Below, one piece after another: positions 12,006-25,063 of a stretch of DNA of 64,000 bases. The position numbers and the translations under genes were made by a program. Origin of the DNA: Mangifera indica. Taxonomy: Eukaryota; Streptophyta; Magnoliopsida; Sapindales; Anacardiaceae. Position 1 is the first letter of the stretch. The number at the start of each line of letters is the position of its first letter. The stretch is from assembly GCF_011075055.1 (NCBI RefSeq), contig NC_058137.1:1488001-1552000 (forward strand), given 5' to 3'. Below the pieces are notes generated by a model. That model saw only the letters and a list, made by a program, of their open reading frames with translations, did not search any database and had not been told where the DNA came from.

Positions 12006-13296
12006 ATGGAGAGGGAGCCACTCATTGTCCAAGAATAGTGTCCTCTTTCTTTGACTCTACTCGCATGTTTGTATGTTGCCCATTTCTTAGCCAGATGGAG
12101 CGCCAGGTTAATATTTTCTCCCCCATTGTCCGTTAACATATCTGCTTTTCACTTGATTACAGGGTTTGAGTCAATCTGTATTCACATTTTCTCTTATTCC
12201 TGGGCATTTTTTTTTTCTACCCATATGACAGAGTTCATGGTAATAGTGACTATGGCTGCTAAATGAAAATTTTTTATGTTTTCCAAAAAAATTATTTTAC
12301 ACAGAAGATTTGAACCGATTTTTTCTTTCTTTTTTTCTTTTTTTACAAATCTTTTGGGCATGGGCAGTTTCGAGTTCTTCAATGAGCAGATTACCAGCCA
12401 AGTAGTTCGAACTATAGATATAAGTTGAATAATTATTTTATCAGAATCATAAATCTATTTAAACTTACAATATATTCCACAGGTAGTGGAAAATCTGCCT
12501 AAACAGGATCCTAATCGCACACAGCTTAACTGATTGATCTCTAGGGGGAACTATTTACAGGCCATTTTTTAGATGTATAAATTTTCTGGTTTTCAACTCT
12601 ATGGTCCTTGAAACGTAATATGTTGCTTGCAGAATGTGGGAATTCTCTGTTGGTTTGTACATGATCGGCATTTGACCAGACTCTTTGTTTTTGCTGCCAT
12701 TTATGGTGCTGTTGAATGTGTCTCCACTGCATTGTTTAGTCCCATCTTGATGGTATTATTTAACCGCTATTGGTTTCTTTTGACTTGTTTAATTGGGCAT
12801 GTTGAAGTGCTGATTATTTGTGATAAATTTTGATCCATTAAACTCACTTGTTGATTTCCTGTTGGCAGGTTCTCAGAATTTGGTTGGTGTCTCCAGTCCC
12901 AGAATCTCTCCTTTATCATTGCTGGAGTATCAGTGATTGCATTACTGGTTTCCTCAACTTTGAAGTCCATAAATTTCACAGCATTTATCTTCAGTTATCA
13001 GCTTTGTATCACTGAAAGCATCTGCTATGGCTTTGGCCTTACGGACTGCTATAACTGTTTGGTTGGAGTATTGGCTTTTGATGTCTGTTTGTAATGGAAT
13101 TCCAGCTTTAAGCAAAAGAAGCCGAAGGAAGATGACTACTAGAAAATTGTCAATTGATCCAGAGGAGTGCACATCCACATCTCAGGAAGCAGAGTACCTG
13201 CTTTCTCTTAGTGGAATTAAAGGAGCAATGGCAGAAAGAAGCTTGAGAAGGAAACCAATTAATTGGTGTTTAAATGCCCCTTTCATTGGGGCCTAT
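12006..13296 (+). pseudogene. Ferroportin/IREG (SLC40-type) transporter pseudogene
   Basis: The remnant still shows ferroportin landmarks in order: MEREPLIVQE, LYVAHFLARWSAR (exon 12006-12106, intact GT), WEFSVGLYMI and FAAIYGAVECVSTALF (exon from 12633 after an AG), then LSFIIAGVSVIALLVSSTLK (exon from 12869), SFVSLKASAMALAL, WLEYWLLMSV and NAPFIGA. Working homologues export iron, cobalt or nickel across the plasma membrane or tonoplast through about ten helices. Lesions: TAG at 12036-12038 after codon 10; TGA at 12673-12675 where the family has Trp (WPDSL); frameshifts near 12680-12697 and 12883-12902; an internal deletion at about 12992 that joins TAFIF to the SFVSLKAS block, removing the central loop region; and no recognisable sequence after NAPFIGA. 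Intron borders survive, so this is a decayed locus copy rather than a retrocopy. Confidence 0.88.
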
Positions 13297-16200
13297 AGCC
13301 CCCTGCCTGCTTCCACATGCTCTATAGGTTTGCCTTAGACATTAAATTTCTTCAAACTTCTTTGAAATTTGTCACAATTTTGCTTTTGCAGCCCAAAATG
13401 CATGCTCACATATTATTTAACCAATCCTCTGTTTTTATTTTCATATATATCTAACATCTCTCTTATACTTTGTTCAGAATTGGTGATTGAGAAAAAAATA
13501 ATTCACAAATTTCTTATACTAAAAGGGGTGTTCTTTTCATATTTGCTATATGAAATAAGCTCTTTTCTTCCATAATCTCATACTTCAAATTATAAAGTTT
13601 ACAAAGTTCACAAATTTTTTATTGAAGTTGACTTTGATATCTTTTCTGGCTGTAACCTAGGCTGCATGACTCTACAATTTCAAAGTGTATCACATTCATC
13701 AGAAGCACCTCTTTCTTTTTGACAAGCTGATAGCATCAGTTAAATGGTTGGTAAGATAATCTGCAGATGCAGTTTAGTATTAGAACTGCTAAAATTTTAC
13801 TAGCCCAAATCCATGGTGGGCAGGCTTATTTGCAGAAGAATGATCTTCTAACTTGGCCAATATTCCACTTAAGACAATCATGATTGGCAGAAATATCATA
13901 TATCAGTGGGCCACAGAAACTAAATCAATCATATCTTTCTATGGTTTTTTGTCTTTAAACCAGCCAAAGAATCAAAAGAACAAAATTATTTGATTCCATT
14001 TAGGAGTCTAGTTGGTACTGTTATTTGCCTCTGTTTTACCTGTTTATATTTTAATATGGTAGCCGCCTGGTCAAATCAAGTACTCAGTTCACTGGATCGT
14101 CACTCTTGTTTGAGAATCTCAGGAAAATCTTTCTGGGAAAATAATTAAATGCTTGTACATAGCAAGTAACCATCCAGACCGGTTAAAAAATTTATCTTGA
14201 AATGTTTTATTACTAGCAGTAAGCCTAGCACTTTGCCTCCTGGTGAGGGTTTACTAATTCTGTAATGAAGGTGACTCTACTTCTGGATAAAGATTGGATA
14301 AATCAGGCTTTGACAAAAGATTATGAACAGATTTAATCGGTCAAATATGATAATAAATATAATTTAATATACTTTATATGTTATGATTTAGATGCCAGTT
14401 AATTGTGTTTTAAGGTTATCGAATTTCTGATGAAAAATCTGATAATATTCTATTAGTTAAGTGTCTTTTTATAACAATTTTATCTCTTAAAATTATCGTT
14501 TAATCATAAATAATCTCTAATATATTATTAAATTTTATTAATAATAATTTTATCTATTAAAAATTATCGTTGATGCAAATTCTGAAAGACAATTTTTCCT
14601 GTGAAAGGCAGTAGGAGAGGAAAATCCATCGCAACATTCAGACAAATTTCAATAAATTTACTAATTCAAAGGTACTGCTCAGTCAATCTCTTGTAAATTA
14701 TATATTTAATTACATATTTTATAATAGCTTTCATTTTTACTACTCCGTACTTAGGTTAAACCAGTGATAATGTCATATGGTACAGAATTATTTGACTCTG
14801 AGGCACCATCGAAAAGACCTGGAAAAGGAGCCGTGACAAATATTCCCAGGAAACTGCTGAGAAATTTCATAAATTCCGGAAAGCAACAGAGTAAAGTTAG
14901 TGCTAAAATCTTTATCCACTTTCCTCATAAGCCATGGGTCAATATAAAAAACACTCATAAGAAAATAAATGAAGATCCAGGTTCATTCTAAATTAACGGC
15001 AACTCAGAAATTTAAAAAAAAAAAACAATGAAATTTCTTCAACTGCTACTGAAAAAGAAATTTCCAAAACTGTAAAAACCTAACCCATTAGAACAAGCAA
15101 CTGGGTCTTCCATCAGCGTACGGTAAAGTACCTTCAAAGTATTTTATATATTTTTCTAATAATAATCAAATTTGGGTGACTGTAAGACCAAGTCAAGAAC
15201 AAGAATAAATAAATAAAGAAAACACAAAACGAGCCAAAACCCAGAACCTTCACCAGCTGAAACATAATCAAATCTAAAAACCCATCAAGATTTCATAGCA
15301 AAAATTGAATCTTTTCATCTTTGTTTCATACTCATCTCTAAATCGGAAAAGCCAGCCATTAATTAGGCTTTTATTATTATATATCTCCCATGTGAATCAA
15401 AAGTAAAAGCTCAAAGGACAGATCAGTACAACTTTTTTCTAATGGATTTTGTCCCCAAAATCCAGAGAATAAAAAGAGCATTCACAGACATAAATGGTCC
15501 CCTGAAACAAAACTTTAATAATCAACCCACCAAAATTTCGGTCAAGTGATTCTGAAACAGGATAAAATGGACACCATCAGATGAAATTAATGACCATTTT
15601 AATGGCTGAAATCGATTTCCCCTTTCCCAAGTTGCAAAAATGGAGGCCCCTTGTGTACTGAATCAGTCACAACCTCCCTTGTAAAAAGTCTTCAGCTTGT
15701 GTTTGAATTTTGGTGTCATTTTGTACCGTTCTTATCTGAGTAAGGTGGGTACTATTTCAAGGTCATCTATAAGTACGGCCAATATCTTGCTTATTTTATT
15801 TTCATTGCACATTTTAATATTATTTTTTTTAGGTAGATACAGCTATTTTTATTTTATTTTATTATTTAATAATATTTGTCAATTTTGTTTGTACTGTCTG
15901 CACTTGAATCTGTCCTTCCTCATATAGTCCTCCACCATATGAGCTGGGTCTCACTTTGTGATAAGACTTTGACTTTTCATAATCTCCGTATTACCCCCGT
16001 CAACTCCCGCCATTTACTATGTCCTTTGACGTACGGTAGGTTTATTTTCGTGTGAAATGACAATAAACTCCTGACATTGCTAAAGTCTTCATAAAAAGAC
16101 AAAAAGGGGTGAAATTGTAATTATAAATGTACGTACACATCCAACTAACCTCTGAGGAAAAGACTGTTAAGGCTAAAACCGTAATCTTATCTTCTTCTCT

Positions 16201-16360
16201 CCACTTCGAGTTCAACTGCCCAGCTCAATCCCCACCCTTTTTTTGTTAACGGTTACTTCAAAGCTTCACAAAAACCATATCCCATCTTCATATTTGCCTT
16301 ATTTTTCTCCTCATTCGAATCCGAGCAAAATCTAAATCCTTTCTGAAATTTCATCCAGTC
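13297..16360. other. Spacer and probable FBL3 promoter
   Basis: No gene was recognised. The missing 3' exons of the IREG pseudogene were looked for here and not seen. Around 14478-14571 the text ATTTTATCTCTTAAAATTAT recurs about 68 bp later as ATTTTATCTATTAAAAATTA. A 75-codon ORF at 14764-14991 has no recognisable family. The last few hundred bases are pyrimidine-rich and probably hold the promoter and leader of the downstream gene. Confidence 0.5.
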
Positions 16361-19300
16361 ATGAAGAAGCAGAAGGTCTCTGAAATGATCAATCTCTTTG
16401 ATCTTCTCTCAGAGGAGATCTTTTTCGTAATCTTAGACTGCCTTAACACGAACCCGCTTGACAAAAAATCATTTTCTTTAGTCTGCAAGTCTTTTTACTC
16501 TATAGAATCTAAACATAGGAAGAAACTCAAGCCTCTTCGCCAAGAGCATCTCCCGAAAATTCTCACGCGTTATCCGAGCATAACACATCTCGATCTCAGT
16601 CTTTGTCCTCGAATAACTGACAATTCATTGACAACTATATCGACTGCTTGTAAATCTACGCTTCGTTCTATTGATCTTTCGAAATCAGGAGCTTTTACTG
16701 GTTCTGGGTTGATGAGTTTAAGTCTCAACTGTAAGAATTTGGTGGAGATTGATATTTCGAACGCGATTGGTTTAAAGGATGCCGGAGCAGCGGCGTTGGC
16801 TGAAGCGAAAAATCTGGAGAAGTTGTGGATGGGAAGATGTAAGCTTGTTACCGATATGGGGATCGGTTGTATTGCGGTTGGGTGTGAAAAGTTGAAGGTG
16901 ATGAGCTTGAAGTGGTGTTTAGGTGTCGGAGATTTGGGTGTTGGTTTAATCGCGGTCAAGTGTAAGGAGATTCGTAGCCTAGATCTCTCTTATTTGCCGG
17001 TAATTTATTTCGTTTCATTATTTTGATTTTGTATATCTATTGCTTAGCAATTTTTGGTGTTTATGTTTTTGGGATCTGCTTGAATGTAGATTTAGATGCA
17101 TGTCCAATTTGATTTGGAAGGTTTGAAACTTAAAAACGATATGGGTCAATTTTAGCTCTGTCATTTCATTTCATCTTTTATTTGGCAGTATTGAGATGAT
17201 AATTGAATCACAAATCATGTTGTGATCTAATTTCATTGACAGCCTTGCAACTTTTGCCTGCATTGAGGCAAACAAGCTTTGACATTTAATTGCTTTTGAA
17301 CTAGATTACTTTTTTCTCTAATGAAGTCTTTGTATTTGCTGTTCTTTTTCCTGGGCTGCGCATCCTGGGTTTTAGACTCCTCTGTTGAATTATATTGTTA
17401 GTCAGCGGATACTTCTAATCCTGGTTTATTTATTTACTGATATGATGCCATACAGATTACAAATAAATGTTTGCCATCGATCTTGAAACTACAATATCTT
17501 GAAGATTTAGTTTTGGAGGGGTGCTTTGGTATTGATGATAACAGCCTTGCAGCCCTTAAACATGGATGCAGGTCACTTAAGGTATGCATTGCTGGAGCAT
17601 GAGTTCATTTTGAGGTGTCCATTTGTTATCATGTTCTAATAAAATTAGATGAACTGTGGTTGTCAGCGAAGTCTAGTTTATGCTAAACTAGATTTCTCTG
17701 ATTATACTCTTATAACTCCACAATATCTGTAAGTAAGATAATCTATGTTGGCCAACAAAGGTTTTTTCAGGCTACAATTGGGTTTCTTTCATTATGATGT
17801 TAGCTTTTAAAGTAGCTGTGTTTATAGAGTCGTATGTGATTCAAAGTGTTCTTTACCCATAGGATTGTGGAGATACTTTGCTAAATAGATTGAAAATTAT
17901 CAATTTGACAATTCTGTTTCTCTTTTTGCATTTTACAGGCACTTGATATGTCAAGTTGTCAAAACATTAGTCACCTTGGCTTGTCATCTTTAACAAGTGG
18001 TACTGGAGGTTTACAGCAACTTACCTTGGCTTATGGCTCTCCAGTAAGTCTTCTACTTCTTCGTCTCTCTATATCATCTAATGGCTTATTCCTTAGCCAT
18101 TTTTTACAATTTAGCAGTGGTGATTGTCAGGTTACTCTTGCTCTTGCTGATGGTTTGAAGAAGCTTTCCATGTTGCAATCAATCAAATTAGATGGTAGTG
18201 TGGTTACTTGTGCTGGATTGAAGGCCATTGGAAACTGGTGTGTATCACTAAAGGAGTTGAGCTTAAGCAAGTGTTTTGGAGTGACTGACGAAGGTCTCTC
18301 ATCTGTTGTCACAAAACACAGAGACTTGAAGAAGCTAGACATCACGTGTTGTCGCAAAATTACTGATGTTTCTATTGCCCAAACTACAAGTTCATGCACC
18401 ATGCTCATTTCTTTTAAGATGGAATCCTGCACCTTAGTTCCTAGGGAAGCATTTGTTCTTATTGGACAACGGTGCCATTTTCTTGAAGAGCTTGATCTGA
18501 CAGATAACGAAATTGATGATGAAGGTTTGTAGAGTTTTATTCACTCTTATGTTCTTTGAATAAGAACTTGAATATTGTTTTGCATACTAACAATTATTCC
18601 TGTTGCAGGTCTGAAGTCCATCTCAAGATGTTCCAAACTCTCCATATTGAAGTTAGGAATTTGTCTAAACATTACTGGTGTCGGCCTGGCCCATGTTGGC
18701 ATGAGCTGCTCAAAACTGGTAGAGCTTGACTTGTACAGGTTTGTGATCTGTGATCTGCTAGTTTTTTCTGCTTTCCGTTTTTGTGTCTCTTTTGGAATAA
18801 TTAATCAATGTTTAAAGTCAGTTCGATTAAAGCAAGTTTTCTGTTTAGTTTATATTGGATTAAGATTTAAGAACTCCCTAGTGTGTGCCAAGGAATGTCT
18901 GTGTATAAATGGACTGATGATATCTTACTGTGTTTGCCTTGTTCAGGTCTGTGGGAATAACAGATGCAGGTGTTTCAGCAATTGCCCATGGTTGCCCTGA
19001 CCTTGAGATGATTAATATATCCTACTGTAAAGACATTACTGATACTTCCTTAATATCTTTATCAAAATGCTCAAGTTTAAACACATTTGAAAGCCGAGGA
19101 TGCCCTCTTATCACATCTTTAGGTCTCACAGCCATTGCTGTGGGATGTAAGCAACTCATCAAGCTAGATATAAAGAAGTGTCACAACATCAACGATGTTG
19201 GAATGCTTCCACTTGCTCACTTCTCTCAAAACCTAAGACAGGTAGACCCCAATTCTGTTTCTGTTAATTTTGGCAAATATAATAAATCAGAAGCAAAAGC

Positions 19301-20032
19301 TGAGACCAATCCTGCTTGCTTCTTTTATTTTCAGATTAATTTATCCTACACTTCAGTTACAGACGTGGGGCTCTTGTCGTTGGCCAGACTCAGTTGTTTA
19401 CAGAGCATGACAATTTTGCACTTGATAGGCTTGACTCCGAGAGGACTGGCAGCTGCCCTGTTGGCATGTGGAGGGCTAACTAAAGTCAAACTTCAGGCAT
19501 CCTTTAAATCACTGCTACCCGAACTGCTTTTTAAACATCTAGAAGCACGTGGTTGCGTGTTTCAATGGAGAGATAAAGGGTTTCAGGTACATATGATTTA
19601 CATGCCATGAGGCTCACTGTCATTATTTATTTGTTCAATTATGTGCATAATCCGGGCAGCCTGATTTCAGTGAATTTTTTGAAAAAAAATATTTTCCTCA
19701 ATAGCTGTTGTTCTGTTGACAATTCTTTGTCTCTTCTAAAGTCACTATTTTTATTCATATGTTTATATTTAAAAGCTCCAACCGAAGTCATATAATATAG
19801 TCTGCGGCAATCATTTGCTCTTTGAATAGTCTGTTCTAACAACTGTAAAGTTTGACAAATCATGTGAATACCCGAATTACATGCCAAGACAGATGGGCTA
19901 TTTTGACTCACAAAGAAAATAATATTTTATATTATGCATATTTTAATTGAGGGAATTGTGCATTGACAGGAAGAATTGGACCCCAAGTGCTGGAAGTTGC
20001 AGGTGGAAGATATGATGGGTGGAGGATACTAA
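16361..20032 (+). CDS. FBL3: F-box/LRR-repeat protein, FBL3 type
   Basis: Eight exons (16361-16999, 17456-17581, 17939-18043, 18131-18524, 18609-18738, 18947-19241, 19335-19586, 19970-20032) join in phase to 667 residues, close to the length I recall for Arabidopsis FBL3. The N-terminus (about residues 7-50: [17 protein letters not shown], then [18 protein letters not shown]) is an F-box that would bind SKP1/ASK in an SCF ubiquitin ligase. The rest is an array of about 20 Cys-containing leucine-rich repeats (for example [44 protein letters not shown]), the expected substrate-binding surface. The C-terminal tail after the repeats is short. Substrate unknown. The family is certain; FBL3 orthology rests on length and gene order. 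Confidence 0.93.
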
Positions 20033-20625
20033 AAAATCCCATCTCAGAAAATGTTTGTTCCACAACGTGAAGCAGGCAGATTCTTCAAAAACTTGCTCCC
20101 TTTCTTTATCAGTTCAACTTATTGTACGTTTCTCGATCGGTGGAGAAATATGAACATACTTTTTACTCGTCCATTTTTGAATTAATTGTCTGTTTCAAGC
20201 CACAAATTGTTGAGCCAAATGGCTGTAGGTCTGTTTCGATTAATTGTTCATAAATTGATTGTCACATGTTGAAGCATTACAACCCAAAACGACTGCGTTC
20301 TGCAAGTGAAGGAGACAAACGTAGCGTTTCGAGATGCAATTCATCGGCTTAAGTGATGTCGTTTTTTAAGTTTGGTAGAACAAGGTAGTTGTAGTTCGGG
20401 AGAGAGAAATGCATTCTGATGTAAAGAAAGAAAGGAATAGGGTGTTGTGTGAGTGGCAATGATTCCTCTTTTAAGAAGAGATTTCGTTGTAATGAGAATG
20501 ATTATTTTACAGAAATGAATTCATTCTTCCTTCTGTTAATCTATGTTTCTACTCTTTAAACTATTCTTTGCAATTTTCTATTATTTCTTGATTTCATTTT
20601 CCTTTTAATTCAAACTTGTAACAAT

Positions 20626-20637
20626 TGGTATCAGAGT
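20626..20637 (+). other. Primer-binding site of the LTR element
   Basis: TGGTATCAGAG lies two or three bases after the proposed LTR end. It is the usual plant retrotransposon primer-binding site, complementary to the 3' end of initiator tRNA-Met; the last expected base is changed (GTT instead of GC). Confidence 0.85.
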
Positions 20638-20756
20638 TGGTGATTCACAGCCATGTAGGATGAACTTAAATGGGAAGTTTCACAATGTGTGAAGGATGCC
20701 TAACAGGCGACAACTATTAGCAGGATGAAATTCTTAACAAAATAATAAGTGACGAA

Positions 20757-21999
20757 TTCAACTTAGGAAGAGTTCTCATCATGAGGCACAATGGGTAGAT
20801 CTTCATGGGGATGTTCTACCAAACTCTAATTTCCTTGTTTTAAGAGAGAATAACTAAATAGTTGGTTTTCGAAAATTAGTTTAGTTCGAACGAATTCGAA
20901 ACAAATTTAATTCAAACGAATTTGAGTTTGAGTTTAACAGTTAAATGTTTTCAAATTCGAGTTTTGAAGGGTGTTTAGTTCACGAAATTTATGAATATAA
21001 AAAATTTGATATGAATCAACTAAAATGATGTTATTTTAATCAATATATATCAAAACGATATTGTTTTTAATCAATACGTCAAAATAACTTTATTTTAGTC
21101 ATTTTTTTCTTCGGTTATATTATTGAACCTACTTTAAACTTTAACATAATAGTCGAACTCAAACGAAACTCCTTTAAAAGAGTCTAACTAAAACAACTTT
21201 TAAGAGAATTTAGTAAGCTCAAGCTTGGCTTCTATCAAGCCGAGTCAAATTCGAGTTCGATCTAACATGAATTTGACCATAAAACTACACTTAGATGAAA
21301 AAGTCATTCAATTCCAATGATATCAAGGGCTAAATATGGTCAGGGGAGATACATCCATAACATGGGGAGAGTATGTTCAACTTAGGAAGAGTTCTCATCA
21401 TGAGGCACAATGGGTAGATCTTCATGGGGATGTTCTACCAAACTCTAATTTCCTTGTTTTAAGAGAGAATAACTAAATAGTTGGTTTTCGAAAATTAGTT
21501 TAGTTCGAACGAATTCGAAACAAATTTAATTCAAACGAATTTGAGTTTGAGTTTAACAGTTAAATGTTTTCAAATTCGAGTTTTGAAGGGTGTTTAGTTC
21601 ACGAAATTTATGAATATAAAAAATTTGATATGAATCAACTAAAATGATGTTATTTTAATCAATATATATCAAAACGATATTGTTTTTAATCAATACGTCA
21701 AAATAATTTTATTTTAGTCATTTTTTTCTTCGGTTATATTATTGAACCTACTTTAAACTTTAACATAATAGTCGAACTCAAACGAAACTCCTTTAAAAGA
21801 GTCTAACTAAAACAACTTTTAAGAGAATTTAGTAAGCTCAAGCTTGGCTTCTATCAAGCCGAGTCAAATTCGAGTTCGATCTAACATGAATTTGACCATA
21901 AAACTACACTTAGATGAAAAAGTCATTCAATTCCAATGATATCAAGGGCTAAATATGGTCAGGGGAGATACATCCATAACATGGGGAGAGTATGTTCAA
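20757..21999 (+). repeat. 619-bp direct tandem duplication inside the LTR element
   Basis: TTCAACTTAGGAAGAGTTCT begins at 20757 and again at 21376. The two units are almost identical over about 619 bp; the one difference seen by eye is AATAACTTT versus AATAATTTT near 21085 and 21705. Each unit ends with the start of the gag fragment (up to ATGGGGAGAGTATGTTCAA), and the second unit continues into the rest of gag. The near identity means the duplication is much younger than the element's decay. Confidence 0.95.
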
Positions 22000-22608
22000 G
22001 CGTTGATCTTTCAATTTGGTGTTCATACGTACGATGATCCACATTCATATTTGACAAATCTCAAACACCCTAGAGGAATATCCTGAAACTAACATTACAA
22101 AGGATCAAGCCTTAGTTTCTTTCTGGCAGGTTTAATACATGCTTTACAAGTTTATGTTCCATGATTCAACACTAGAAGGACACTCAAGAATTTATGTTAC
22201 AACCAAAAAATATGCTTCAATGGAAAAGAATGTGAGTCAGAAACTATGTTAAAGGCTATGAAATCTGTCAAAAGTATATAAACTAGAGCATGTTGCTTCA
22301 CTAGGTCTTCTACAGCCCTTGCCCATTCCCTTCGAAGTCTTCACTCGTATAACAATGGGTTTCATCGTGGGATTACCTAAGTCTCAAGGTAAATGAGTCA
22401 GTCTAGTCGTGGTGCACATATTAGCCAAAGATGCACACTTCGAGAGGCTAAGTCATTCTTTCTCAGTTACCGCATTACACAAGATTGTTTTAATTCTGAT
22501 TATATTACAGGAACGAATTAATTCTTCTCTCAATCAATCTATATTTTTATCTCTCTGAGCCTTTCTGGAATTTCTTGATTTCATTTTCCATCTCATTCAG
22601 CCTGAACA

Positions 22609-24727
22609 TTGATGAAGTTTATGGGCAGCCTTGCCAACGCTTTTACAACAGAAAGTTAAGAAAAAAGGGTAGCCTTGTTTGGCTTTTTTACTTGCAAAGC
22701 GGGGTATTGTGTAGATGAAATTTGACAGGTTTCAAAGTAGCATCCTTTTTGAAGATTGTATGAAGATGACATGATAGGTTTGATTTTGTGATCACTGGCG
22801 GCATCATTGATAATGATCAAAAGATGGTCCTTGGATCGTGCCTTTACCGAGCCAAGAAAATGTTCCTTTTTAGTGCCCACTGATGCCAAAGACGCTAAAC
22901 ACGTGTGCTGAATAATAAAAGAAAGATTTTGGTTGGTCATTCACTTTCTTGGGCAGGCCAATCAAGCCCACCATCCACTAAAAAACCCAGACTTGTTGGG
23001 ATTGCTGCTGCTTACCTTCACCCATAAACCTCCAACTAGAACAAATAAATTTGAGTTAGTTCGACTCTTATTTATTATTTTAAATGAGATTAAATTTAAT
23101 TTAAATTTAAATTTAATAATTTAATTTATTTATATATTTAATAATACTGTTAATTTTATATACAATATTAATTATATATTATATCAATAATATTTTAATC
23201 ATATTATATGTTAATTTATATGAGCTTGAAATATTATGATAATGAGGATAAGAACGAGAGAATCCTTTTGAAACAAACTTGATATATCTTCATAAAACTT
23301 GTCTAAACCTTAATTCATGAGCTAAAAATGCGAATAAAGCCTGCAAATTGGTCTATTGTTTCTCATTTTTTGAAGTTCATAAAGAGAAAGAAGACTAGTT
23401 GATCCAGTGTTCTTGGGTTAACTGAGTTTTTAATGATTGTATAAGCCATTAAGAAGGTAATAATTTGTGTTGTGATTGCCCTGAAAACAGCAGAAATTAT
23501 TATTTAATGGTGAGGCTCTTGATGACACTGTAAAAACATGTGACAAAGAAAAAAGAACGTCCAAAAGTTTGAAAGACCAATCACCACTTTGCTCATTTCT
23601 CAATTCTGAATTCTGAGTCCATCACTTGAAGACTTCTACAGTAAACAACTCATTTTGTCTCATTAAATCACTTGGACATTTCAGGACTTATTAATAATTT
23701 ACTTATTTTATAAATTAATGATATTATTTATTTTATTAATAACTTTCTGTAATATTATTGATTAATTCAAACTCACTCAAATTCATAAGATTTGAGACAA
23801 ATTCGAGCCAATTAACGGTTGACCGCAATTGCACAATTCAACTATTTTTTTCAACCTTACAAAAAATGGCTGGGGGATGTTGAGTCTAAGGGTAGTTTTG
23901 TCAATTTATTGAAAGGTTTTGGCTCACATACAGCTTGAAAACCTGAAGACACTTCTTGGTTGGCGGCTTGTGTTTGAATTGGTCAATACACATCATCAAA
24001 GCTGATGAGTCTATTATGATATTTTTTTTTCAAAGAAATAAATGAGAATAAGATCTTAATTAAAAGAAACATATATATAATATTGTAAAATATAATTTGA
24101 ATATTATTTGATCGTACTGTCGATATAATATCGAATTCAAGTTAAAATTTATTTAAGTTAGAATAATAATTATAAATATTTATAATATATTATATATATT
24201 TTATGATATGATATAATATAAATAAAAAATAATATATTTTATGAAGTATATCGAATTAATACGATATATTAGATTTATCATACAGTAAAATATATTTTAT
24301 CGATACGGATTGATATATTTAAAAAAAATGATGATATAATAAAAACGTATATAAAAAATTTTAAATTTTTACAATTATTTATGATATCTTTTAAAATAAT
24401 TATATATTAATTAGATTTTTTAATATTTTATTTTTTAAAAATCGTATAATATGATATAATAAAATTTTGATATACAATATAAACAATTCAATTTTTATTA
24501 TATAATATATATACGATTAGATTATTATAATTAGAATATTAATATTATCATAACACTATCTATAAAATAAATAATATTATAATAATATCATTAAAAATAA
24601 ATAAATAGAGCTTATACTAAACTATTGTATTAAATTTTCAATTCGGGCTCAATATATTCAAATTCAACCAGAATCGGAGCCATCTACCGCACGCTTGGAA
24701 ACCTTAGAAGAAGTCTTATTAATACGT
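22609..24727. other. AT-rich spacer
   Basis: No coding sequence was recognised. From about 24050 to 24660 the DNA is extremely AT-rich, with runs of TATA/ATAT text and traces of the dispersed 'AATTCAAATTTGA'-like repeats seen elsewhere in the window. ORFs at 22656-22940 and 22933-23124 have no family signal. Confidence 0.5.
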
Positions 24728-24928
24728 GGTCAAAACTTATATTTACTGAATTTCTATTTAAAATACAAGTGTTTTGGTGGGAGAACAGGTGGCAAGAAGC
24801 GAGGCACATCTTAGCCAATTAAAAATGGACGTGTAATAGAGAAGCTGACTAAGCCGATGGAGTCTGATATGGCTAGCTAGTCCAGTCAAACCCACATGCT
24901 TTGACCGGGAATATTTTTCCACGGTCAA
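24728..24928 (+). promoter_or_regulatory. W-box cluster upstream of the WRKY33-like gene
   Basis: Four W-box cores (TTGAC[C/T], either strand) lie within 201 bases: GGTCAA at 24728-24733, AGTCAA at 24884-24889, TTGACC at 24901-24906 and GGTCAA at 24923-24928. The last three are within 45 bases, and the nearest is about 135 bases before the ATG. WRKY proteins bind this motif, and WRKY33 genes are known to be regulated through promoter W-boxes, so autoregulation or cross-regulation is likely. Binding is inferred. Confidence 0.75.
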
Positions 24929-25063
24929 ACTTTTCTTTTAGCTTCTGAGAAGAAACTTGGAGGGAGACCTTAATGCGAACCTCACCAAGTCACCATGAAA
25001 AACATTGCCCCTTCAATTTAATTTCCATCTTCTCCCTCTTCCTCCTCTCTCTCTCTCTTGCAG

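Larger units (their letters stand above)
20209..22608 (+). mobile_element. Deleted Ty3/gypsy LTR retrotransposon
   Basis: A probable 5' LTR runs from TGTTGAGCC (about 20209) to TTGTAACA (about 20623) and is followed by a tRNA-Met-type primer-binding site. The interior keeps a gag fragment near 21930-22140 (translations such as TWGEYVQALIFQFG and DDPHSYLTNLKH). It also keeps a short pol piece near 22290-22480 (LLQPLPIPFEVF, GFIVGLPKSQGK, AKDAHFERLSHSF) from just before and within the integrase catalytic region. Protease, reverse transcriptase and RNase H are missing, so gag and pol were joined by a large deletion. The last ~120 bp (22490-22608) match the end of the 5' LTR, a truncated 3' LTR. 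Stops interrupt both coding pieces. LTR edges are estimates. Confidence 0.82.

Noticed and set aside
14764..14991. 75-codon ORF (KRPGKGAVTNIPRKL)
   Set aside because: No recognisable family, no splice partners and AT-rich surroundings; not enough to call a gene.
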